Below the pieces are notes generated by a model that worked only from the letters and a program-made list of their open reading frames with translations, ran no database searches and was not told the DNA's origin. Made by a program: the position numbers and the translations under genes. From CALGLS01 sp047626155 (GTDB lineage Bacteria > Bacteroidota > Bacteroidia > Chitinophagales > Saprospiraceae): a stretch of 25,512 nt of DNA. Shown in pieces: positions 8,512-14,812 of the stretch (its first letter is position 1; each line of letters starts with the position of its first letter). The stretch lies in the NCBI GenBank assembly GCA_047626155.1, contig JBLHRR010000073.1:1-25512 (forward strand), given 5' to 3'.

Positions 8512-9201
8512 TTAAACTACAAAATTCTCTTCATCCAAAACCCGTCCTCTAGAACATCTGATGATCCGAGCCGGGAATCGTTCGATTAAGCGATAATCGT
8601 GCGTAGCAAACAACACTGCTGTATCATAAGAAACAGCCAATTGCTTAATAAGTTCTACAATATGATCCGCAGTATCTGGATCTAAGTTTCCGGTAGGCTC
8701 ATCAGCGATCAACAATTTAGGATTATTCAGAATAGCCCTGGCGATGGCCAAACGTTGTCGTTCTCCTCCTGACAATTCATGAGGCATCTTGTGTTGAAAG
8801 CCTGGTAATTGAACAGCCTCCAGGACTTCTTCAATCCGCTCCTTCATTTTTTTCTTATTGGTCCAACCAGTTGCCCGAAGAACAAAAAGCAAATTGGCCT
8901 CTGCATTCCGATCACTTAATAGGTTCAGTTCCTGAAATACGATACCTAATTGACGGCGCAACATTGGAATCGTCTTTCGATTAAGCTCATTTAAAGAAAA
9001 ACCAGCTACCGTCCCCTCCCCTTTTAGTAAAGGCAGAGCCGCATAAATAGTTTTCAATAAACTGCTTTTCCCACTCCCCGTTCTTCCGATGAGGTAGTTA
9101 AAGCTACCCGCTTTTATCTCCAGGTTAACCTCATGCAAAATGCATTGTTGGTCAGCCTGAAAGACCGCTGCGTTTTTAAATAAGACAATTTGTGATTCCA
9201 A
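8512..9201 (-). CDS. ftsE: Cell division ABC transporter ATP-binding protein FtsE
   Basis: A 229-residue ABC ATPase. Walker A GRTGSGKS (39-46), Q-loop VFQELNLLSDRN (88-99), signature LSGGERQR (143-150), Walker B LLIADE (163-168), D-loop GNLD and the switch His in ATHD (H201) are all present. The FQ-E-LNLL-DRNA-ANLLFVLRATGW stretch after the Q-loop is the pattern that separates FtsE from MacB/LolD relatives. FtsE works with the membrane protein FtsX to activate peptidoglycan hydrolases at the division site; no ftsX lies beside it here, as is common in this phylum. Its upstream region on the minus strand is occupied by two conserved-loop hairpins, the nearer ending about 41 bases before the start codon, so that hairpin may sit in its 5' leader. 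Confidence 0.85.
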   Translation of the reverse strand: MESQIVLFKNAAVFQADQQCILHEVNLEIKAGSFNYLIGRTGSGKSSLLKTIYAALPLLKGEGTVAGFSLNELNRKTIPMLRRQLGIVFQELNLLSDRNAEANLLFVLRATGWTNKKKMKERIEEVLEAVQLPGFQHKMPHELSGGERQRLAIARAILNNPKLLIADEPTGNLDPDTADHIVELIKQLAVSYDTAVLFATHDYRLIERFPARIIRCSRGRVLDEENFVV

Positions 9202-9241
9202 TGAAAATTAATATTGTTATTTAATGAATCTGTCCGCCCTT

Positions 9242-9367
9242 TAGTGTTACACAAAAAATAATTTCCCGATTTCTTTGGTGGAAACAATTATATAAACCAC
9301 TCTCCCTGTGGTCGTTTTGATTTACATAATCGTTTCCAAATCGGGATTTAATTTCCAGTGCACTTAG
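9242..9367 (-). repeat. Conserved-loop hairpin repeat, copy B2
   Basis: The inner 20-bp stem (9280-9299 with 9318-9337) surrounds an 18-nt loop (9300-9317) reading CTCTCCCTGTGGTCGTTT. An outer stem pairs CCCGATTT and AAATCGGG (8 bp). All three inner-stem mismatches are A/C or C/A on the plus strand and therefore G.U on the minus strand. The right end AATTTCCAGTGCACT is the inverted form of the left end of palindrome A (143-157). It lies immediately upstream of ftsE. Confidence 0.75.
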
Positions 9368-9405
9368 GGAGGATTCCGTATTTTTATAGTTCCTCAAATA
9401 AAAGG
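9360..9405 (+). repeat. Fragment of hairpin repeat type C
   Basis: The sequence containing AGGGAGGATTCCGTATTTTT and then AGTTCCTCAAATAA matches, with few changes, the minus strand of the palindrome at 13318-13452 (13435 down to about 13388). It is fused to the right end of copy B2, suggesting mosaic assembly of these repeats. Confidence 0.55.
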
Positions 9406-9440
9406 ATTAATATTAAACAAAAAAAATAAACCATTATTAC

Positions 9441-9500
9441 ACTCTATCATATAGCTAAAGCGCTCTCCCTGTGGTCGTTTTGCATCAACTATATGATTGT
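9441..9500 (-). repeat. Conserved-loop hairpin repeat, copy B3
   Basis: The 19 bases at 9463-9481 are identical to the loop of B2, but the flanking stem is unrelated in sequence: ATCATATAGC (9446-9455) pairs with ACTATATGAT (9488-9497), with one C/A position that becomes G.U on the minus strand. Loop kept, stem changed but still paired. Confidence 0.7.
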
Positions 9501-9530
9501 AGCAGTCTAAATTTATTTTTCATTATTACT

Positions 9531-9566
9531 TACATTTCCACAAATGTAGGAAAAAATGTACTTTTG
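9531..9566 (+). promoter_or_regulatory. Ferredoxin promoter with inverted repeat over the -33 region
   Basis: TACTTTTG (9559-9566) is a perfect TAnnTTTG box. The -33 area is covered by the inverted repeat TACATTT-CCAC-AAATGTA (9531-9548), a possible repressor site. The leader would be about 90 bases. Confidence 0.55.
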
Positions 9567-9661
9567 CGGCTCGAAAAGTCAACAAGGAGAGGAGAGTTAT
9601 TGTTAAAGAGAAAAAAAGTCTCTAAGAATAGTATTATAGAAAAAATAAATATCGGCTAAAT

Positions 9662-10009
9662 ATGGCAATCAGAATAACAGATGAATGTATCAACTGCGGG
9701 GCTTGTGAACCGGAATGTCCAAACACTGCGATCTATGAAGGTGGTGTAGAATGGGCGGTTTCCGATGGGACTAACGTGAATGGGATATTCATTCTTGAAG
9801 GAAAGAAGCAAGTAGATGCTGATGACTCGAATGCACCGGTTTCAGATGATTACTATTTCATCGTTCCAGATAAATGTACAGAATGTAAAGGCTTCCATGA
9901 CGAGCCACAATGTGCAGCAGTTTGTCCAGTAGATTGTTGTGTACCAGATGAGGATCGGGTGGAAAGCGACGACGTATTATTAGATCGGCAGAAATTATTG
10001 CACCTTTAG
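9662..10009 (+). CDS. 2[4Fe-4S] dicluster ferredoxin
   Basis: A 115-residue low-potential electron carrier. The first motif is C9-x2-C12-x2-C15-x3-C19-P and the second is C72-x2-C75-x8-C84-x3-C88-P; the eight-residue gap in the second motif is typical of the Allochromatium-type (Alvin) ferredoxins. Two further Cys (92, 93) follow. Between the clusters is an acidic segment of about 50 residues (22-70), which is a normal feature of the phylum's own version of this protein. The strongly acidic sequence suits docking to oxidoreductases. It is a single gene with its own promoter; the redox partner cannot be told from the context. Confidence 0.93.
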   Translation: MAIRITDECINCGACEPECPNTAIYEGGVEWAVSDGTNVNGIFILEGKKQVDADDSNAPVSDDYYFIVPDKCTECKGFHDEPQCAAVCPVDCCVPDEDRVESDDVLLDRQKLLHL

Positions 10010-10087
10010 AACAGACATTTAGCATTTGCAGCTACTCCTTTATGAACTCGAGAGGGAAGAATGTCTAGTTGTGTATCTTGATAGTAT

Positions 10088-10726
10088 CTAGCGATTTACT
10101 TCAATAACGACTTTAGATACTGACCGTAGAATGGCTTTGGATACTTCATCTACAGAGTCTTCTCCGGCGATAGACAGTCCATAATCATATTTCCAAAGCA
10201 TTTTTCCATCGCTTTTTTGATGAATGACAAAAGTTGCTTCTACCTGGTTCCGGCTTCCCCAAACACCGTTCATTACTCTTCTGATCATGAAACCAGATCT
10301 ATTGGTAATGATCTGGCTCACCTTACTAGAAATAATGGCATCGACTTCCAAAATTTTGGCAAGCTCTTCTCTAGGAACTCCTTTCAAGTCTTCATAAGTT
10401 ATTCCTTTAGCTTTCAGCAAATCATTGGTATAATTGATATGTTGTATTTCAACGATATTTTCCTGACGACTCATTTCCCGAATGCAGTAACGGAATAAGT
10501 CTCTTTGCATGACATAGGCATCCTTCTTCTCGGCTTCTTTCAATGATTCTAGTGTAGCACCTTTTGGAATCTTTTGCACCCAATTGGTTACTTCAAAGGG
10601 CAAAATGGCCAATCGGCCCTCACCTCCCCGCATGTATTGGATGGCAGGAGACAAATAGGCATTCCTATTACATGCACTGAAGAACATTAACAGAACCAAG
10701 GGAAATAAAAAATTTTTCATCAGCAA
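10088..10726 (-). CDS. Predicted outer-membrane lipoprotein, function unknown
   Basis: A 212-residue protein with a lipoprotein signal: hydrophobic stretch then FSAC, with Cys19 as the lipidation site. The mature part starts with LAILPFEV (~39-46), a strand-turn motif like that at the N-terminus of TolB-type and GNA1162-like lipoproteins, followed by an alpha/beta domain with LAKILEVDAIISSKVSQI (~122-139) and a C-terminal beta sheet (~160-190, GKMLWKYDYGLSI). This layout is typical of small envelope lipoproteins that assemble in periplasmic complexes, but no specific function can be given. An ATG two codons in (10720) is an alternative start. It is convergent with the ferredoxin gene and has its own promoter candidate with a palindrome. 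Confidence 0.75.
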   Translation of the reverse strand: MLMKNFLFPLVLLMFFSACNRNAYLSPAIQYMRGGEGRLAILPFEVTNWVQKIPKGATLESLKEAEKKDAYVMQRDLFRYCIREMSRQENIVEIQHINYTNDLLKAKGITYEDLKGVPREELAKILEVDAIISSKVSQIITNRSGFMIRRVMNGVWGSRNQVEATFVIHQKSDGKMLWKYDYGLSIAGEDSVDEVSKAILRSVSKVVIEVNR

Positions 10727-10754
10727 GGATAATTTTATAAAAACAAAATATAAC

Positions 10755-10788
10755 CAAATATAAAATCATACGGCATGCCCGTATGATT
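10755..10788 (-). promoter_or_regulatory. Promoter candidate with 10-bp perfect palindrome
   Basis: On the minus strand TATATTTG (10762-10755) fits TAnnTTTG, about 30 bases before the lipoprotein start codon. Immediately upstream, AATCATACGG (10764-10773) faces CCGTATGATT (10779-10788) across 5 bases. The palindrome therefore covers the expected -33 element, as expected for an operator. Confidence 0.5.
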
Positions 10789-10881
10789 GTTTCGACTGCA
10801 ATTTAAGCTTTTTACAAAATCTATCGCTGTCAATACCTTTAGAATGATATCGCTACGACAATAATAAAAACACCCATTGGC

Positions 10882-11514
10882 TTATAGGTCAAGATTGTCT
10901 AACACTTCAACAGTCCCAGCCGTTAGTAATTGAACATTTTTGGTTATTTTTTCTATTGGCCAATTCCACCATTGTAGCTTTAGTAAAAATGCCACCTGTT
11001 CTTCAGAGAAGCGTTTTCGAATTATTTTTGCGGGGTTACCTCCAACAATACTATAAGGGGGAACATCTTTTGTGACTGTTGCATTTGTGGCTATGATGGC
11101 CCCATCTCCAACAGTCACCCCGGGCAAGATAGTCGCATTATAACCAATCCATACATCATTTCCGATGACGGTATTTCCTTTATTCGGATAGCTCTTCCCC
11201 TCCATTGCCTCAGACCAATCTCCTCCAAAAATGGCAAAAGGATATGAACTGATCGAGGCTGATAGGTGATTGGCCCCATTCATAATAAAGGTAACATCAG
11301 AGGCGATCATACAAAACTTCCCGATGATGAGTTGATCTCCTACAAAATCAAAATGATACTTAACATTCCGCTCAAAGTTTTGAACGTCTTCAAAATCATC
11401 ATAGTAAGTATAATCTCCAACAATAATATTGGGGTTCTTTATGATATTTTTTAAAAAGCATAAACGATTATAATTCGGCAATGGAAAGTCCAGGTCTTTA
11501 TTGGGGATTTTCAT
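10882..11514 (-). CDS. Vat/CatB-type xenobiotic acetyltransferase (left-handed beta-helix)
   Basis: A 210-residue hexapeptide-repeat acyltransferase. The repeats run from about residue 55 to 165 (IIGKFCMIASDV, VIGNDVWIGYNATILPGVTVGDGAIIATNATVTKDV). The loop MNGANH with His83 and the following YPF (91-93) match the catalytic loop of streptogramin A acetyltransferases (Vat) and type B chloramphenicol acetyltransferases; GGNPAKIIRKRF near 158-169 is the usual helix exit. These enzymes transfer acetyl from acetyl-CoA to a hydroxyl group. Many chromosomal relatives in environmental bacteria have untested substrates, so resistance is possible but not shown. It is a lone gene with no mobile element next to it. 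Confidence 0.85.
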   Translation of the reverse strand: MKIPNKDLDFPLPNYNRLCFLKNIIKNPNIIVGDYTYYDDFEDVQNFERNVKYHFDFVGDQLIIGKFCMIASDVTFIMNGANHLSASISSYPFAIFGGDWSEAMEGKSYPNKGNTVIGNDVWIGYNATILPGVTVGDGAIIATNATVTKDVPPYSIVGGNPAKIIRKRFSEEQVAFLLKLQWWNWPIEKITKNVQLLTAGTVEVLDNLDL

Positions 11515-11650
11515 AGTTTATAAATTTATACTTAAGAAAGAAATAAATAATTATATAGATTGCCCCCTCATTGTACCTAGTGGGTAGATGTAGCGGATCA
11601 GAGTCCCCTTAGTTTCGCGTCAACTTACATTTTTGGGAAATCCCTTATCT

Positions 11651-11690
11651 ATTAGACTTTATTCCAAAATATTTCAGCATAAAGTCTATT
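11651..11690. repeat. Short palindromic repeat overlapping a stop codon
   Basis: TAGACTTTAT (11653-11662) and ATAAAGTCTA (11679-11688) are perfect inverted repeats around a 16-base centre. The sequence TTTATTCCAAAATA plus TTTCAGCATAAA is shared with the two ends of the 164-bp palindrome at 21814-21977, where the arms read TAGAGTTTAT and ATAAACTCTA: both arms differ at one position and in a compensating way. It looks like an end-to-end deletion derivative. It provides the TAG stop of the S41 gene. Confidence 0.65.
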
Positions 11691-13182
11691 CTTTCTCTCG
11701 TTGTTGATGCAAGCGAACCAATTCTACTGCTGCTTCCATCTGAGTATCCTTTCCATTCATGAAATCTTCTATCTTCTGATGTTTAATGATATTTGGTACC
11801 ACGCCCTTTAATTTACTTTGAAGATCTTGTTGGACATTATATTCAAAAAGCATCAATGGAATTCGAACACTTATATCTGCATTTTTCAATTTACAATTAA
11901 AAGAATCTCCGGCAGAAACGATATGATAACTTCCTCCAGCTTCCTCCCCTATCAGGAATGCCCGGTTGCGCGATTTTGCATGAAGCGCATAAGTGCACGC
12001 AGCAGAAAAGGAACCTTCATCTACCAAGATGATAATCATCCCATCGAAGCGGTTTCTTTTTTTAGGTTTATACCGCTTATTGCTAAATCGTTTCAATACT
12101 ATATTATCAGCCTGCTTCTTTTTTCTGCGAAACCGCATTCCCATTTTTTTGAAAAAGCCAACTTCGCTTTTGAAAAAATCTCGATTGAGGCTGACATCAC
12201 CTGCAATAGCGAAGGGTTCATCATAGGTATACTTCATCAGACGAACGACATTCTCAACTACACCTCCAGGGTTATTTCTTAAATCCATTATCAGGTACGC
12301 AATCTCTTCTTTTTTTAAAATCTTGAATATCTTTTTTATCTTTCTGTTGTAACCTAATTGAAATAGGTCAATACGATTATTCGTAAATGTGTTGACATCC
12401 AGAACCGCAGATTTTGGCATCCCTTCAATTCGCCTCAACTGAATCGGAGCCAGCCCTAATGCAGGATACCGGTCTAGGCGTCTTTGACGTAAGTCTTTTA
12501 AAGAACCTGAAGCTATATTTACTTTTGTAACCTTCTTGTTGACAAGATCACGCAGTTCCAATACGAATCCTTCCTGTGGGCCAAAAAACATATGATAAGC
12601 CAACATAAAGTACTTTGTGATGAAGTTAATTTCGCCAAGTCTATTGTTTCCATCAGAGCCCAGATTTAAGTTTGAAAGTAACAATAAAATTTCATCAATC
12701 GCAATACCATTGATGGTCAATAATTGCATTTGGTCTCTTAGTCCTAGCGTATCTGTACTTAAGTTTTTTTTCACGAAAGTAAAGCCTTCCACAATCTTTA
12801 ATTGCAAAGGAAAGAGTCCAGGAATATCTTTTTGAAATAAGCCCAAAGTCTTTTTTCGAGACTTTATATTAAAACCTGTGTGGCCACATTTGGTGGCATC
12901 AATGATGGGAGCAATATGATAAAGGAATTCCAATTGACTCGCTGTTTCCGGAAGACTTTCACGAATTTTTGCGATCAAGGTTGGAAGCTCCCTACTGCTT
13001 TCATAATAGTTCAGTCCCGGGTGAACCTCTAACAATGCTGTAGTTAAGTGAGCGAGATCTTCTTCCATCTCTGCCCGACTTAGCGGGTTTCCTTCTTGTG
13101 CTATCAAGGGAACAAAAAAAGAGGTCAGCGCAATAAAGAGAAGTGTATTAATTAAAGATCTATGGGCTTTTATGATGGACAA
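11686..13182 (-). CDS. S41 family (tail-specific/C-terminal processing type) peptidase
   Basis: A 498-residue exported serine protease. A signal peptide or membrane anchor covers residues 1-29 (ends PLIAQ). An N-terminal cap domain (35-110) leads to a PDZ-like segment (about 125-165, LLTINGIAI). The catalytic core has the S41 hallmark MDLRNNPGG (299-307) and the nucleophile region DEGSFSAAC, with Ser393 as likely nucleophile. A Lys/Arg-rich insert at 350-377 (RRKKKQ...KPKKR) is unusual for a periplasmic enzyme and might bind an acidic polymer. Such proteins cut other envelope proteins or act as peptide hydrolases. The stop codon lies inside a palindromic repeat, so the native C-terminus may have been altered. 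The start is set by the signal peptide. Confidence 0.85.
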   Translation of the reverse strand: MSIIKAHRSLINTLLFIALTSFFVPLIAQEGNPLSRAEMEEDLAHLTTALLEVHPGLNYYESSRELPTLIAKIRESLPETASQLEFLYHIAPIIDATKCGHTGFNIKSRKKTLGLFQKDIPGLFPLQLKIVEGFTFVKKNLSTDTLGLRDQMQLLTINGIAIDEILLLLSNLNLGSDGNNRLGEINFITKYFMLAYHMFFGPQEGFVLELRDLVNKKVTKVNIASGSLKDLRQRRLDRYPALGLAPIQLRRIEGMPKSAVLDVNTFTNNRIDLFQLGYNRKIKKIFKILKKEEIAYLIMDLRNNPGGVVENVVRLMKYTYDEPFAIAGDVSLNRDFFKSEVGFFKKMGMRFRRKKKQADNIVLKRFSNKRYKPKKRNRFDGMIIILVDEGSFSAACTYALHAKSRNRAFLIGEEAGGSYHIVSAGDSFNCKLKNADISVRIPLMLFEYNVQQDLQSKLKGVVPNIIKHQKIEDFMNGKDTQMEAAVELVRLHQQREKE

Positions 13183-13317
13183 AGTGTTGTGGTTTTTTTG
13201 TGTTATTCTCCAGCCGTAAAATTAGTATTTTAATCGGGACTATGCCTTTCTCTTTCCGATTTTTACCTATCTTTCCGAATTAGAAACTCAGCTTTTAAAT
13301 GCTCGAAAATAAACCTT

Positions 13318-13452
13318 CTTTGACAAATGGCTTGGTTCCTCAAAAAGATTATTCAAAAGCGACCGTAGTATAACGGAAATCGCGTTTAAAATCTTATTGA
13401 GGAATTATAAAACACGGAATCCCCCCCTAGAGTGCGGATAGGTTTGTCAAAG
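13318..13452. repeat. Long imperfect palindrome (hairpin repeat, type C)
   Basis: The ends CTTTGACAAA (13318-13327) and TTTGTCAAAG (13443-13452) are exact inverted repeats. Inside, GTTCCTCAAAAAGATT faces AATCTTATTGAGGAA-like sequence (13390-13405), and GCGACCGT faces ACGG...TCGC at the centre. One arm holds about 35 extra bases including a C7 run. Part of that arm matches 9360-9405. The right end carries the TAGGTTTG box of the next gene. Confidence 0.55.
13439..13446 (+). promoter_or_regulatory. Candidate -7 box for the BioD-like gene
   Basis: TAGGTTTG fits TAnnTTTG and lies 26 bases before the start codon. No TTG is seen at the proper -33 distance. It is located at the edge of palindrome C, so the repeat may contribute the promoter. 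Confidence 0.35.
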
Positions 13453-13471
13453 AATCAAAATACATACACAC

Positions 13472-14572
13472 ATGCGTCATCAAAGTATATATGTAGCCGC
13501 CACTGGACAACATGTTGGAAAAACAACCTCCACCCTTGGCTTAGTACAAGCCTTCGAAGACCTTCAAGGAATTGGTGAAATCGGTTACTGTAAACCCGTT
13601 GGTCAGGAAATCAGTGATTTATTTACCCAACAGGTTGACAAGGACGCTTTTCTATTTTCTAAGACCATGGAATTTGAACTCTTTCCAGAATTGCATAGCC
13701 CTTGCATCCTAGGTCGGGGAGCGACTACCGCCTTCCTCGATAACCCGGAAGGATTTCAATACCACGATCGAATATTGCATGCCGTTGAGACATTGAATAA
13801 TATTTACGACCTCGTAGTTTATGAAGGCACAGGACACCCTGGAGTTGGCTCGGTTGTCAACCTGTCTAATGCTAAGGTGGCAAAGATGGTAGGAGCCCGA
13901 GTAGTCTTGGTTGTGGAAGGAGGAATCGGTAGCACCATTGACAGCATGTGTTATGCACTCACTCCATTTGAACAACAGGGTGTTCCCATCGCTGGTGTCA
14001 TCGTGAACAAAGTGATTCCAGAGAAGATGGAAAAGGTAAGAAAATACTTGAGCATCAAACTCAAACAATTAGGCATTCCCCTACTAGGCATCATTCCTTT
14101 TGACAAGAACATGGGCTCTCCTATTATGCTGACCATCCAACTAGCAGTACATGGCAGCTTTTTGTGCAACCCTCATTTAGCCTCTAATGTAGTAGATAGA
14201 ATTATACCTGGCTCTTTGGTCGATGAATTGGAGCGAGCAGATGAATCAGATCATTTGCTGATTGTAGTCAGTCAGAAACGAATAGGAACCATCATTTCTC
14301 AAATCAAAAGAGTAATAGGAAAACAACCAAGGCTTCAGATTGCTGGCGTGGTGGTCACTGGCGAAGGACTAGCCCCCGTACTCCTTCAGCCCGAGAATAT
14401 GCGCTTTTTTAAAGAGAATAAAATTCCGGTCGTTAGTACGAAACTTGATACTTTAGGAGCTTTCACAAAAATCAACAGATTGGAAGTAAAAATCAATACA
14501 AATACGCCGTGGAAAATTGCAAGAGCAATTGAGTTAATTAAAGAAAATGTAAACCTAGATTTGTTGTTTTAG
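13472..14572 (+). CDS. BioD-like P-loop NTPase (phosphotransacetylase N-terminal-domain family)
   Basis: A 366-residue protein. The N-terminus IYVAATGQHVGKTTSTLGL contains a deviant Walker A GQHVGKTT (12-19) as in dethiobiotin synthetase BioD and cobyrinate amidases. CKPVGQE (39-45) and VYEGTGHPGVGSV (~117-129) match conserved BioD-type substrate and metal loops, and VAGVIVNKV-like GVIVNKV is the usual base-recognition strand. The C-terminal 110 residues (LLIVVSQKRIGTI, IAGVVVTGEG, IPVVSTKLDTLGAF) look like the regulatory domain found between the BioD-like part and the catalytic part of long Pta enzymes (COG0857). Here it stands alone with no acetyltransferase domain, so it is probably a stand-alone sensor or ligase of unknown substrate rather than a biotin enzyme; no bio genes are near. 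Confidence 0.75.
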   Translation: MRHQSIYVAATGQHVGKTTSTLGLVQAFEDLQGIGEIGYCKPVGQEISDLFTQQVDKDAFLFSKTMEFELFPELHSPCILGRGATTAFLDNPEGFQYHDRILHAVETLNNIYDLVVYEGTGHPGVGSVVNLSNAKVAKMVGARVVLVVEGGIGSTIDSMCYALTPFEQQGVPIAGVIVNKVIPEKMEKVRKYLSIKLKQLGIPLLGIIPFDKNMGSPIMLTIQLAVHGSFLCNPHLASNVVDRIIPGSLVDELERADESDHLLIVVSQKRIGTIISQIKRVIGKQPRLQIAGVVVTGEGLAPVLLQPENMRFFKENKIPVVSTKLDTLGAFTKINRLEVKINTNTPWKIARAIELIKENVNLDLLF

Positions 14573-14664
14573 AGAGAAAGTAACCCCCACCGCGCTACGA
14601 AGGCGCTACGACAACCTACGAGACTATGGCTTCTCACTTCGCTTGAAGATTTTTTAACCACAAA

Positions 14665-14760
14665 CCTGTCCGCACGACAGGCGGAGAACACAAAAGTTTT
14701 CCCACCGTGCAGCCCTGCAAGGGCGACGTACAATAGGATAGGAATTCATTCCTATTACCT
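14665..14760. repeat. Cluster of short hairpins in a composite intergenic repeat
   Basis: Three perfect inverted repeats occur in a row: CCTGTC-cgcac-GACAGG (14665-14681), GCCCT-gca-AGGGC (14712-14724) and ATAGGAAT-tc-ATTCCTAT (14738-14755). This type of low-conservation repeat is widely scattered in Bacteroidota spacers (recalled, not searched). GCGCTACGA also repeats at about 14592-14613. No gene is seen in 14573-14812. Confidence 0.5.
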
Positions 14761-14812
14761 ATCACCACGAACCCCACAATTCCACCAATTAACAAATCCA
14801 TCAACCAAAAAA

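Noticed and set aside
9471..9659. 62-residue plus-strand frame before the ferredoxin gene
   Set aside because: It runs through the hairpin loop of copy B3 and the ferredoxin promoter, and its composition is not protein-like.
10013..10066. AGACATT/AATGTCT inverted repeat between ferredoxin and lipoprotein genes as terminator
   Set aside because: Only 7 bp with a 40-base loop and no T-run.
13472..14572. Dethiobiotin synthetase (bioD)
   Set aside because: The protein is far longer than BioD, has an extra regulatory-like domain, and no biotin genes are nearby.
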